Assembly: GCA_022316685.1 (NCBI GenBank)
Contig: JAKJHU010001064.1
Location: forward strand, 1-64,000
DNA from: Progne subis subis
Taxonomy: Eukaryota; Chordata; Aves; Passeriformes; Hirundinidae
Length of the DNA stretch: 64,000 nucleotides
Reading direction: 5' to 3'
Every line of letters starts with the position of its first letter. Within the stretch, counting starts at the first letter, position 1. The notes below the pieces were generated by a model. It made no database searches. It saw nothing but the letters and a program-made list of their open reading frames with translations, and was not told the origin of the DNA. This document shows positions 46,851 through 57,895 of this stretch, piece after piece. The position numbers and the translations under genes are program-made.

Positions 46851-47350
46851 GTTCCTTGGGAACACTGGGGAGGACTGGGACATACTGGGGAGCACTGGGA
46901 ACGCTGAGGGAGACACTGGAACATAGTGGGAGTGATACTGGGGTGGACAGGGACAACCTGGGAACATGGGGAATGCTGACGGGGAATCTGGTCAGACTGG
47001 GATGGACTATGGGAGTACACTGAGACATACTGGGCCATACTGAGACATACTGGGGTACTGTGAGTGATACTGGGACAAACTTGGGACACTGGGAACACTG
47101 TGGGCAAGCCGGGGGATACAGGGGTGTACTTTGGATGATACTGGGGTGAAACTGGAAGGGAATGGGCATGAACTCAGGTGTATTGGGAGGGACTGGGCTG
47201 CACTTGGAGGGCCTGGAGTGGCACTGGGGTTTTACTTGGCTTTACTGGGGATGAAATGTGCTGTACTGGGTGGGGCTGGAGGGGCACTGTATATGTACTG
47301 GGCTATACTGGGGATAACCTGGGCTGGAGTGGAAGAGACTGGAGGGATTG
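46850..47350. repeat. ACTGGGA-type minisatellite, copy B
   Basis: Counterpart of 1322-1850, shorter by a few units. Confidence 0.8.
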
Positions 47351-47384
47351 AATGACCTTCTCCCGCCTCCGCCGTTTCCTATTT

Positions 47385-48165
47385 GCAGAGGCTGCTGCCC
47401 ATCACAGCCCGCAGCCAATCAGCGCTGGGGATAGGGACAGAAGTGGCGGGGTTTGCTGCCTGCGCCATCTTTTCTTTTTGCCTATAACTCCCATCACGCC
47501 CCGCGGCCCGACTGAACTCCCAATGGAGCCGGGACTTCAACGCCCATCATGCCCCGCGCTCCACAGAACACCGTCCCCCCCATATCCGCCCCCATGTATC
47601 CCATCAGTGTCCCCCAGACCCTGCACGATGACGAAATGCCTCCTCCGCGCCCATTCGTGGCCCCCCCCAAAAGCGTCCCTAAATCCCCTGAATGCTCCCA
47701 ACCCCATAGATGCCCGTTTCTGGCCACTTCTCGAATTCATCTCCTATCAGCCCCCGCGGCATCAGAACTACTCCAAACACAGTGCCGCGCTTATAAATTC
47801 TGCCGTGCCCCGCGCTCTAAAGAGCCCGGTTAGAGCTCCCAAAGCTCCCCCTAAGTGCTCTCGAACCATATACGTTCCCCTTGAGGACCTCAAGTCGCGG
47901 CTCGGACGCAAAGGTGATCCCCAAGTGCCTTCCCGGACGCCCAAAATCTCCGTTAGAGCCACTTCCGGGACTACAGCTCCCAGCATGCTCCGCGGCTCAC
48001 TTAGAGCACTGTTCCAGCCGTGTCTTCATCTCCCGTCATGCCCCGCGCCCCAGAGAAAACCATTGGAGCTGTGCCCAGGACTCCCGTGATGCTCCGCGGC
48101 CCGATTGAACCGTGTTACATCCGCGCCTACAACTCCCATCATCCCCCGCGTCCCGGAGAGCCCCG
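47385..48165. promoter_or_regulatory. CpG-rich array of ZNF143/Staf-like motifs (copy B)
   Basis: Counterpart of 1890-2660. CCAAT box at 47413-47422, YY1-like CGCCATCTT at 47463-47471, then the same series of CCCATCATGCCCCGCG-type motifs, with the closest ZNF143 match (ACTACAGCTCCCAGCATGC) near 47970. Motif cores are better conserved between copies than some of the spacers. No exon recognised. Confidence 0.62.
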
Positions 48166-48234
48166 TCTGAGCCCCCCAAGTGCCCGCCCGGAGTCCGAAT
48201 TCTCCGACAGAATCCCTGAGTGCCCCTCCAAGTG

Positions 48235-48455
48235 TTATAAATAAGATCAGCGACGAAACGGACTCCCCCAGCAAGGGGAAAAAGCCCGTGAGGGGGGGTG
48301 GGAGTCCCCAGCTTTGCTGTGAAGCGAGGCTGTGTGTACCTCCTCCTCCGCGTTGCCAAGGGAGCAAGCAAGCTCTCCCCCAAGGCCAAGCATGATAATA
48401 AAGAAAACATACAAAAAACATCAAGTCTCTGACTCTCTTTTTTTTTTCCAGAAAA
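48235..48455 (+). mobile_element. 221-bp copy-B-specific insertion, short LTR-like
   Basis: The insertion is flanked by CAAGTG at 48229-48234 and 48456-48461, a 6-bp target duplication; copy A has a single CAAGTG-type site there. It begins TTATAAATAAG and has an AATAAAGAAAAC signal near its right end, followed by a pyrimidine tract with CAG. A short solo LTR of an ERVK-like element is plausible; alternative boundaries give TG...CA ends. Confidence 0.55.
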
Positions 48456-48499
48456 CAAGTGCCTTCCTGGCTCCCCCAAGAGTCCTCCAGACCCTCAAG

Positions 48500-49340
48500 T
48501 TCTCTCCAAATTCCCTCTCCAGACCCCAAACTGCCCCAAATGTGCCCCTGAAATGTCTCCATGGACCCCAAAGTGTCCCCTTTTACCCTGTCTGAGAAAA
48601 TGCTAAAAAATATGAGAAAAGGACTTAAATTAGGACTAGTTAGCAAAAATAGGGAGAAATCAATAGCAAATAGTGGTCAATTAATAATGCAGGGAGTTGT
48701 GTTACTAAGAACAAATGACTAAAAACTTTTTTGGTTGCTTAAAATGTATGGGTTTTTTAATATAAATATAAAATTAGGTACACAGAAACAGAGAATTATT
48801 ATAAATAAGAAAGATGCAATTATATTCTAATTATTTAATTAGATTTTAATTGTAAAGAAAAATGCTTTCTTTTTTTGTTGTTGTTTTTTGGTTTGTTTTG
48901 GTTTTTTTGGGGGGGGGGGGGTGTTTTGTTTGTTTGTTTTTGTTTTTGTTATATTTTGGGGGTTTAGTCCCTGGTGGGTGATGTTAGACATAGTGAGGCT
49001 GGCAGTAAAGGAGCAGGTTGTCCAAAGAGGGTCAACTTGCAAGGGGCTCATTCTTCACCATGCCCAGACCTCCTAAAGAGACATTCAGCATCAAGATCAC
49101 TTGGAGACTGATTTTGTCACCTCTTCTCAGAACTGATTTTTTTAAAAAGACTCATGCGATTAAAAAAAAAAAAAAAAAAAAAATCATGAGATGCACTTTG
49201 TAATCTCCCTCCTTAACAGAACTCCAAAGTGACTCCAATCATCTGAACATGCCCTGGAGACTTGAAGACAATTGAAGGAAGACAAGGAGCTCCTGAGGGC
49301 TTTCTGTATTTTCATGAGCCCCACGGTGGATTTGGGGCTG
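48500..49340. other. AT-rich DNA with simple repeats, copy B
   Basis: Counterpart of 2890-3319 plus the single 245-bp segment (48953-49197). It includes a (G)13 run near 48910 and an A-run at 49162-49183. No gene. Confidence 0.7.
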
Positions 49341-49974
49341 AGTCCAGGACCCTCAGGAACAGAAAGAAGGTTGAAGAAGCTGCTCAGGGAGGCAGAAGCA
49401 AAACTCCAAATCCCTTGGAGCATCACTGGGCCCCAGTGAGGGCAGGGAGTGCCAAAGGCTCCCCAGGCACTCGTGAGAGCAGATCCTTGAGGCCAGGATT
49501 GCAGGGAGCCAAAGGCTGTGAGCAGGGAACTGCAATGCTGAGCAAGGCCTGGGCTGGCTGGAGGAAGCAGAAAGGCCAAGCCCTGAGGCCAGGCCTGGCA
49601 CAGCAGGGCCTGTCCCTCACGGGTGGCTCGGGGCTGTTTGTGGGGCAGGGGGATGGCAGGGGCAGCAAGGACAAATGTCAGAAAGCTGCAAGCCCTGCCA
49701 GGCTCCTCAGGGAGGGGCGAGGCAGAAGCAAAGTGCAGCCCCTGGAAGGAAAGTTCCTTCTGTGGGGCCTCCAGAGGCGCTGCCAGAGCCCAGGGGACAA
49801 AGGCCTGGGTGCCTGTGGCCCTGCCAGCCCTGCCCAGCCCTTGGCCATCTCTCCTGCAGGCTGTGCCCCCTGTGCGTGCTGCTCCTGTGCCCTGGCCGGC
49901 TGCACACGCCCATCTCGCTGTGCCCCCCAGCATTTCTCAGCCCAGCATTTCTGTGCCCTCCCTGGCTCCCTGCA
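49340..49974. repeat. GC-rich module, copy B
   Basis: Near-identical to 4650-5280. No gene supported; frames are open on both strands. Confidence 0.7.
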
Positions 49975-50506
49975 TGTAGAAAAATGCCTGTTCCCTCCTA
50001 GCTGCCGAGGACTCCAAGACGGTGTGTATGGATCTGGACGAGAGATCTCTGAAGCTGGGTTGTAGCAGGAGAGGTTTATTGTGTAGAGAGTCAGGCTTTG
50101 CCCTGAGCTGCCAGGCACAGCTGCAGCAAGGCCTTGGAAGATGGGGGCAGTGAGTGATAAAGAAATTCCAAGAGCAAGATGCAAGAGAGAAGAGCAAAGG
50201 AGGAGAGCACACAGAGACAAGAGAGAAGCAGAAAGAGTGCGGCCCACTCTCGCAGCCCTCTGATAAGAGGTCTCGAGGTGGACTGTAGCAGGCTTGTGCC
50301 AATGGGGCTACAGACACTTGCTACTTTAGGGAGAGTTACATGTGTGGGATGAATCATACATTGGGGGTTGTTTTCTCAGGCATCTAGTAGCTAGGACATT
50401 TTAAACATCAAAACTTACTTTCAATTCTATCTCAGTTACAGGTCTTACATTCTCAGAATCCAAGCAATCATATTTATAGGGCTTTCTGGCTTCATCCTTC
50501 CCAACA
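49975..50506 (-). mobile_element. ERV solo LTR with perfect 6-bp target duplication, minus
   Basis: Plus strand runs TGTAGAAAAATG...CTTCCCAACA, so TG...CA termini; CCTGCA occurs at 49969-49974 and again at 50507-50512. In reverse complement it starts TGTTGGGAAGG and has AATAAA about 100 bp before its end. Length 532 bp. The 6-bp duplication fits ERVK-type elements. Copy A has the empty site (near 5279). Confidence 0.9.
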
Positions 50507-50512
50507 CCTGCA

Positions 50513-51817
50513 CCCAGCGCTGCCGGCTCCTGGCACACGGAGCCAGGGCATGGCCCAGGCTCACGCTGGGACACCTCGAGCACCAAAATTCTACCCTGGC
50601 AGGGAATTTTCTTTTTGCTCACCTCCAGGCTGAGCCTTCCAAGCTGGCACAACCTTCCACTTTGTGGAGGTTTCCTTCTCTTGCCACTCCGAGGAAAGCT
50701 CTGTCTCCTGCTGTTCACAGAGAAGGGCTGGTGGGAGATCAGTGAGCGTCAGAAGCTCTTTTGGGTACAGTGACCATAAAATTGTTGAGTTTTTAGATAA
50801 TCTCTGACTTTCAGAGACCAGAATTCCTGGCCCATAGGGCTGATGGCATTTGTGCTCACTCAGGTTCTTCTCCCCACACCAACACCATGGGGGTGCTCAC
50901 TCTGCTCTGTGCAGTGCAAAAAGGGGCTCCTGAGCCAGTGCTGCCGTGTCTGTGCCTGCAAGGATGTGGCACCTGTGTGAGCTGGGGGAGAGGCCAGGGC
51001 TGCAGAGGGGGGATGTTGTTGGCAGGTGCATGAGGACACTCTGGGATGCTGCCCTGGGGTGTCCAGTGCAGTGGGGATGGATCAGCCTGTTCTTCTGCTC
51101 CTTCCCCTCTCCCCCTGGGACCTTGCAGAGCCCCAGCCATGCTGTTTGCCCCACCCTGCCCACGGCCACCCTGGGGCTGCTCACGGGGCTTTTCTCTGCT
51201 GAGCATTGGCCTGGGTGTGTTCTGGAGAGAGCCTGGGCAAGGAGCCTGGAGCCCCCAGGCCCTGCCCTGAGGCGTCAGCGCTGCCCCAGCAGTGCCCATG
51301 GCCTGTCCCTGCTGCAGCCCCGGCACTGCCACCCCCAGCACTGTGCCCGGCCCCGAGAGCACTCAGGCCCTACAGCAAGAGCAGGGCCAGGAGGGCAGTG
51401 GGGCAGGGGCACGGGAGCAGCACTGGCAACACCAAGTGCTGCTGCTGCTGGGCACAGCTGCTGTGCCAGCACTGATCTGCCCCAGCTCTGCACACAGACA
51501 TTGCTGCTGCAGCTCCAGAGAAGGGAAAGAAGGGAACAAAAGGGGGATCTCTGCAGAAAACTTGGCTGGGAGATCCTTTTGTTCATTTAAAGCTACTGGG
51601 AGAAAAGGTTCTCATTGACACAATCTGTGGGTCACAGTCAAAATGGAAAGATACAAAATGAGAAAGGCCACACAGAACTTTCCTTGTGGTCAGTATTAAA
51701 AATTAAAACAAAAGTATTAAAAATTAAAACAAAGAGAAAAAATCTTCACAAGGAAAGTAACAAGAACAATTGAAGATGAATTTTATTACAAGTGATTAGC
51801 AGAAATTGTTTTGCAGA
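50513..51817. other. OR 3' flank, copy B
   Basis: Counterpart of about 5285-6510. No gene; GC-rich until 51530, then AT-rich. Confidence 0.55.
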
Positions 51818-52750
51818 TTAATATTTCTGAAATTGTCTGATTATCAGTGTCCACACTTCAGCCTTGAGCTCCTGGTTCCTCAGGCTGTAGATGAGGGGGT
51901 TCAGGGCTGGAGGCACCACCGAGTACAGAACTGACAGTGCTAGATCCAGGGATGAGGAGGAGATGGAGGGGGGCTTCAGGTACGCAAAAATGGCAGTGCT
52001 GACAAACAGGGAGACCACAGCCATGTGAGGGAGGCTGGTGGAAAAGGCTTTGTGTCGTCCCTGCTCAGAGGGGATCCTCAGCACAGCCCTGAAGATCTGC
52101 ACATAGGAGAAAACAATGAACACAAAACAGCCAAATACCAAAGTGGCACTAACGAATAAAAGCCCAAGTTCCCTGAGGTTGGATTTGGAGCAGGAGAGCT
52201 TGAGGATCTGTGGCACTTCACAGAAGAACTGGCCCAGGGCATTGCCCTTACACAAGGGCAAGGAAAATGTATTGGCCGTGTGCAGCAGAGCACTGAGAAA
52301 GGCACTGGCCCAGGCAGCTGCTGCCATGTGGGCACAAGCTCTGCTGCCCAGGAGGGTCCCGTAGTGCAGGGGTTTGCAGATGGACACATAGCGGTCATAG
52401 CACATGATGGTCAGGAGGAAATACTCTGCTGAAATGAAAAACACACACAGAAACACCTGAGCAGCACATGCTTCATAGGAGATGTTCCTGGTGTTCCAGA
52501 GGGAATTGTGCATGGCTTTGGAGACAGTGGTGAGGATGGAGCCCAGGTCGGTGAGGGCCAGGTTGAGCAGGAAGAAGAACATGGGCGTGTGCAGGAGGTG
52601 GCCGCAGGCTACGGCGCTGATGATGAGGCCGTTGGCCAGGAGGGCAGCCAGGGAGATGGCCAGGAAGAGACAGAAGTGCAGGAGCTGCAGCTGCCGCGTG
52701 TGTGCCAATGGCAGCAGGAGGAAGTGGCTGATGGAGCTGCTGTTGGACAT
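51818..52750 (-). CDS. OR14-like: Olfactory receptor, OR14-type, intact
   Basis: A single-exon 310-residue class A GPCR, normal OR length. Residues: MSNSSS start with a possible N-glycosylation site at N3; TM1 about 23-48; LHTPM 53-57 entering TM2; LTDLG 66-70; conserved Cys95; MCYDRYVSIC 116-125 (the MAYDRYVAIC motif); loop-2 cysteines 167, 177 and 187; SYVQI 215-219; KAFSTS 234-239, where most ORs have a Cys; PALNPLIYSL 281-290 in TM7. The start is the first in-frame Met of the family's usual N-terminus, shared by both paralogues. Known: OR14-type genes form the large bird-specific gamma-c expansion, detecting odorants in the olfactory epithelium. An AATAAA on this strand lies about 32 bp past the stop. 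It is the only copy of three in the window with an unbroken frame. Confidence 0.95.
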   Translation of the reverse strand: MSNSSSISHFLLLPLAHTRQLQLLHFCLFLAISLAALLANGLIISAVACGHLLHTPMFFFLLNLALTDLGSILTTVSKAMHNSLWNTRNISYEACAAQVFLCVFFISAEYFLLTIMCYDRYVSICKPLHYGTLLGSRACAHMAAAAWASAFLSALLHTANTFSLPLCKGNALGQFFCEVPQILKLSCSKSNLRELGLLFVSATLVFGCFVFIVFSYVQIFRAVLRIPSEQGRHKAFSTSLPHMAVVSLFVSTAIFAYLKPPSISSSSLDLALSVLYSVVPPALNPLIYSLRNQELKAEVWTLIIRQFQKY

Positions 52751-52759
52751 TTGCTGTCT

Positions 52760-55150
52760 CTGGAAATCCCAACCTGCAGATGGAGGAAAAAAACAGTGCC
52801 ATTTTAGTGGAGAATTCTCATAGAAGAGACAAAGTCCTTTCTCATAGACTATTTCCTGTCACTAAACACCTCCCCTTGTCTATGTCATGGAGACCTTTTT
52901 TCACCTTGGCTGCTGTTGCCCTGATTGCTGCTGCCAAATGCTCAGTAGTGAGACGGACCTAGTCCTGCAGGATACCTGGGAGTCAGCCCTGACCCCCAGT
53001 CAATTTAGGAGAACAGAGAGGGCATGGACCAGTCCTGGTGTTTGAACTCAGACAAAGAATCTGCCCCTAAGGCACGAGGGATGCCAGTGGGAAGGGATGG
53101 AGATTGCAGGGGGCTGAATGAGAGATTCTGTTACAGCTGAGGAGAACAGGGTGTACACTGAGGCAGGAGAATTGTCTGAGCCTTAGTGCAGACTGAGGGG
53201 AGCTGCTCTGTCCCTCTCTCCTGTTCCCAGCTGCCATGGACTTGCACCTTTCTGAGCTCCACTACTGTGTTACCCTGGAAAGCCAGGAGACACTGCTGAG
53301 AGCAGAGGGATCCCTGGCACACAAAGTGGCTCCTGCCTTTCCCAAAATCAGGGAGAGTCGGCTCATTCCCAGCCTGCCCTGCCCAGAGCTCCCCAGGGCA
53401 GAGGGAGCTGGGACACCCCATTGCTGTGCTCAGCCTGCACAGGAGGAGCCCAAGGGCTGGGCCTGAGCCTGCAGCTGGAACTGCCATTCCCAGAGAGCCC
53501 GTCAGCAATGCCAGGAGCACCTGGGCAAGGCAAGGAGAGAGAGAGCTGGGCCCTGAGGAAAAGCCTTTCCCTGCCCAGCCCTGCACAGCCCCTGGCAGGC
53601 AGCAGCAGTGCAGGACAGTGGCCCTCAGGCCCTGGTCAGCAGGGAATGGGCACATGGCAGGAGAGATGCCCTTCATCTCTGGGGCTGCTCTGCCGGCCCA
53701 GGAGGGGACTGAGGGCCCCGAGCCCCCGGGCTGAGGGCTGTGCTGGCTGCGAGGGGACACAAGAGCTGTGCTGCTCAGGGCAGTGTGTGCCCTGCAGGGC
53801 AGGGCCGGCAGGTGCCACATCTCCCCTGCAGCAGGGCTTCCCTCAGCACTGCCTCCCTCCCTCCCTGCCCACGCCTCTGCTGCTGGAGCTGTCCCAGCCC
53901 GAGCTGTTCCTGTGGCCCTGGGCTCCTTCCCTGCCAGTGCTGCCAGAGCCCAGCCCAGCCCCTGGGACAGCTCTGCCCTGCAGCTGCTCGGGGCTGCAGG
54001 GATTAAAGAACAGCTCCCCAGGCCTGGACTATGGAAAGGGGATGCTGGATGGATCTGGAGGCTGGGGAGCTGGAGGCACTTGCTGAGATTCCAAGGAATC
54101 CTCATGGTGATGGTTTAAGAGCCTCAGCCCCTGCTCTACCCTGCATAGGGCAGTTTTCATTGCCAGCAAATTTAGCCGGGTAAAAGTGGGAACACTGATC
54201 CAGGAAAGCAAATACCCAAGCAGGAAACTCCTTCCCTCATTGAGTTCTAGAAAAGTCCTTTCAGAAATGACCTGGGCATGATCTGGAGCTCTGAGCAGCC
54301 CCGGCCCACACAGCACCCTCTCCACAGCAGCAGGACCTGCCCTGGCAGGAGTCACTCCTTGCACCCACAGCTCCCCTCCAGCAACCATGGGGAGCTCCCA
54401 GGCAGGCTGAGAGCTGCCCCTGGCAGGTGGCAGATGCCCTGGACTGGCCAAGAGCCCTCAGGGCTGCAGGAGCTGCTCTGCACGACAGCCCTGGGCACCC
54501 TGGCTGCAGCCCCAACTTCAGCCCCTGCAGCCGTCCCTGGCAGCAGGAGCCGTCCTGCCCTGTCCCTCTGACGGTGCCCAGGGCAGCCCCGCTCTGGAGC
54601 ACATCCTCCCCCAAAGCAGAAAGGGCAGCAGAGCCATCCTTACAGTCATGTCAGTCCTGTCCTGGGTCAGCTTGAGGAGATCCCTGCAGCCAGAGACTTA
54701 CTGTGTCAGAAGTCATGATGGTTTCTCCATGAAGAAGCTCAGAATTTTCAAAAGGTGTGATGATTTCTCTGTGAATAATCTCAGAATTGTCCTTCCAGGT
54801 TCTTTGAACCTCTGCTTCATTGCTGTCAGGTACCTGCAGGCAGTGCCCCCAGCCCTGCTGGGCTGGGAGAGGAGCTGCCCCTCAGGAGAAATGTCTTTTT
54901 AAGCTCTTCTTGATTGCCAGGATCTGCCTCTGTGACAGGAGTCCAGCCCAGCTCAGCAGCACAGACACAGCACAAGGACTTTAGTGACCCTCTCAGGGCT
55001 TCGGAGTTGTTTACATCAGTCTCAGTCCCTGTGAGTGTGTTCAAAAAACTTTTCAAGAACTCAGAATTAAGTTGGAACACTGAAGTTTCTTGAAGTTTTA
55101 ATGGATCCCACTGAGGGGCATGACTGAGAAAGTGTCCCCAGGTTCCAGGT
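52760..55150. other. OR upstream flank, copy B
   Basis: Counterpart of 7480-9880. A 324-codon minus frame (53131-54105) is open here but broken in the other copies; not called as a gene. Confidence 0.5.
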
Positions 55151-55261
55151 AGAGCAGGACAATGCAGGCAGTGATGACAGGTGGGGACAAACAAGGCAAA
55201 GGTGTCTCTGATGCTGAGCAAACCTGCAGGTGTTTCAGGAATGCAAATGGCCAAGGCCTGA

Positions 55262-55600
55262 GCCAATTTTGGCCATGGACACCTCGACTTGAAAAGAGGT
55301 TTTTTTTCCATGGGAAGAGAAGCATGGCTCCCCAGAGTTTTAAAGACAGATGAGAAGTGGCTCCCAAGAGGCCAAGGCCAGCCAGAGCTGTCTGTCCTGG
55401 CAGGTTTCATATGGGAACAGTCCCTGGATATAATCAAATTTGGAGGTAGCATCCCAATTTTGGCCATGAACCCCTGGAGGAGGACAGTTCTTTCCTACAG
55501 AAGGGAAAGCACGGAACTTCAGAGTTTCAGGGGCAGATGTGAAGCAGCCCTCAACATGTCAAGGTCATCTGGACCAGTCAGGAGGCCCCCAAGGCCCAGA
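55262..55600 (-). repeat. ~187-bp repeat, about 1.7 units, minus
   Basis: Inverse of about 16960-17290, high identity. It begins abruptly after GGCCAAGGCCTGAGCC of the GC module. Confidence 0.85.
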
Positions 55601-55639
55601 CAGACAGACCAGTTCTGTGTTCTTGGATCCTTGGGACAT

Positions 55640-57480
55640 GCAGCATCACAATTTCCCTATGGTTCCATGAGGCTCCATAGTATCAGAATAGACCTTTGTT
55701 TCCAAGAGGTTCAGTGATATCAGAGTGGTCTTCTTGCTTCTGCAGTTGCACACTGGCCCCTCGCTTCCATGAGGCCTTGCAGTGTCCCAATGGTTTCCTT
55801 GGTTCTGTGAGGCCCTGTGGTGTCACAATGGCCCTGTGGTTCCATGGGGACTCAGAGTTCCACAATGGTCTCTCCAGTGGCTCGCAGAGTCACAATGGGC
55901 TCCTGGGTTCCACAAGGCCCTGCAGAGCCCCTTGATTCAATGAGGCCTCAAAGTGCCACGATGGTCTCCAGGATTCCATGAGGCCTCACAGTATCACAAA
56001 GACACCTTGGTTCCCTGTTGAGGGTTAAGTTCTCCTGTAGAATTTTTCCCCCCCATGAGTTGCTAGATTTTTAAGTAGGGGTAGTTAAGCGGTGCTTAAC
56101 CTGACAAAAGAAGTTGATCACTTGGTTTTGGGGAAGGGAGGAGGCTCCGGAGAGAGCTGGGGGGTGGCCTCACTTCTCTCAGCTTTCCCGGGGAGGACGG
56201 TCGGACTACGGGTAGCTGCCTGGAGTCCACAGCTAACGGAGGAGTTTGGTCCTGGGAATTCTATCGTCTGTTGGAGCGCCCAGGAATTCGGAGTTTCTTC
56301 GTTACCCTGCTGGATTTTGGGTCAGGCCGGGGTCCAGCCGCTGCGAGTTCTTCGGCACTGCCCACTTTGCCTGCCGGGGCACTCCCTGCCTGCCTGCTGA
56401 GGACAAATCCATCACTTCCAGCTTGCAGCCATCAGCGACGGACTTTGCCACCGTTTGCCCTCAGGGTTCTTGGTTCTGTTTTACTGTTATTATAAGTGCT
56501 GTTGCTGTTTGTCTGTCCTGTTGTATTTACTAGTAAAGGACTGTTATTCCTTTTCCCTATAGCTCTGACCGAAAGTTTTTTTTTTTAATCTTCTAAATTA
56601 TAATAACCCGGAGGCTTGCCTCTCCTTAGCAGACAACTGTCTTTTTCAAACCAAGACATTCCCTGAGGCCCTGAAGTGTGGAAAGGCCCCTTGATTCCAT
56701 TTGGCTCCTCACTGTTACGTGAGTTCTTAGTTCCATGGAGCCCTGTAGTATTGCAGTGGCCTCCATGGTTCCATGGTGCACACAGCGTCACAATGTTCCT
56801 TTGGATCTACAAGGCCCCAGAGTGTCACAATGGCCCCTTGCTGCCACGAGGCCGTGCAATGTCACAATGGTCTCATTGGTTCCACAAGGCCCTGCAGATT
56901 CACAGTGGCCCTTTGGTGTCACAAGGCCCCAGAGTGTCACAATAGTCTCAGCGGGTACCCCCAGTGCTTCACAATGTTCTCCTTGGTTCCACAGTCAGAA
57001 TGTCCCCGTGGTCTCATGGAGTCCCACAGTGTCACTATGATCCCCTTGATTCCATGAGGCCCTGCTGTGCTACAATGACCCCTTGGTTATACAAGGCCCT
57101 GCAGTGCCTCAATTGCCACTTGCTTCCAGTGGGTTCTGAAGTATCCTAATGGTCTCCATGCTTCCATGAGGTCCCACAATGTCACAATGGACTTTTGGTT
57201 CCATGAGCTTTCGTACTGCCAGCAACAGTCTCTTTGGTTCCACAGTGTCACCATGGACCCTCTGTTCCATGAGGTTCAGTGGTGTAACATGGACACTGTG
57301 ATCCCATGAGGTTCTGCAGTGTCACAATGGACTCCTTGGTTCTGCAGCCCTGCTGTGTCACCATGGACCCGTAGTTCCATGAGGTTCCGTAGTGTCACCA
57401 TGGTCCCTTTGGTTCCACAAGGCCTTGCTGTGCCACAATGGCCCCTTGGTTCCATGAGGTTCTGTACTGTACACAGATTC
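55640..57480 (-). repeat. 37-bp minisatellite, minus, interrupted by an LTR
   Basis: Inverse partner of 15680-16905; the stretch at 57319-57507 is essentially identical to 15652-15840 in reverse. The array is split at 56016-56658 by an LTR. Confidence 0.92.
56016..56658 (+). mobile_element. ERV solo LTR with 5-bp target duplication
   Basis: TGTTGAGGG...CCAAGACA, 643 bp, flanked by TTCCC at 56011-56015 and 56659-56663. The empty site is present in the other arm (about 16535-16540). The 5-bp duplication fits ERVL. Internal G-rich U3 and an AGTAAAGG-type stretch near 56535 fit plus orientation. Confidence 0.88.
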
Positions 57481-57487
57481 TCCTTGG

Positions 57488-57895
57488 TGTGGGAGGACAG
57501 ATTGTAAAGAGAATAGAGAGAGTGCTGAAGGCAATCTCACCCCTGATAAATTGCAGCTGTACTAATTCCCAAGAGTGGGAACAGCCTTGCCCTTAATAGA
57601 TCCCAGCTATGTCCAAAGAAAATGAGTGTTATAACACATTGTCTTGACTGGTCAAGCGTCAGATGGAGGCTGTAGGCTGTGCTGTGAGAAGCAGGGTCAA
57701 GAAGGCTTGTGAGGGACAGAGAGGGTCTGGTGCTCATGCAAGGGACAGGAAAGAGTTAGCCAGTCCTGCAGGAGGAAGAGAGAAGGAGCCAGAAGGCTGT
57801 GTGAAGCTGTCTGTGGGTAGGCTACAGAGAGAAGGGTATAAGAGCTTTTAGATAATAAGAGACTGACACCTGTGTCAGTCATGACTCCACTGTCA
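57488..57895 (+). mobile_element. ERV LTR, plus
   Basis: TGTGGGAGGAC...CCACTGTCA (408 bp) with GGTATAAGAGC (TATA, 57837-57842) and an AATAAG signal shortly after. Two bases beyond the end is a TGGTGTCC primer-binding-site-like sequence. The partner is 15266-15671 in the other arm. Confidence 0.7.

Larger units (their letters stand above)
45525..55262 (+). repeat. Segmental duplication, direct copy B
   Basis: Collinear with 1-9971. Differences: no LTR at the place of 3584-4262, an extra ~221 bp at 48235-48455 and an extra LTR at 49975-50506. Homology ends at about 55262, where the sequence switches from the GC module to an inverted ~187-bp repeat. Confidence 0.93.
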
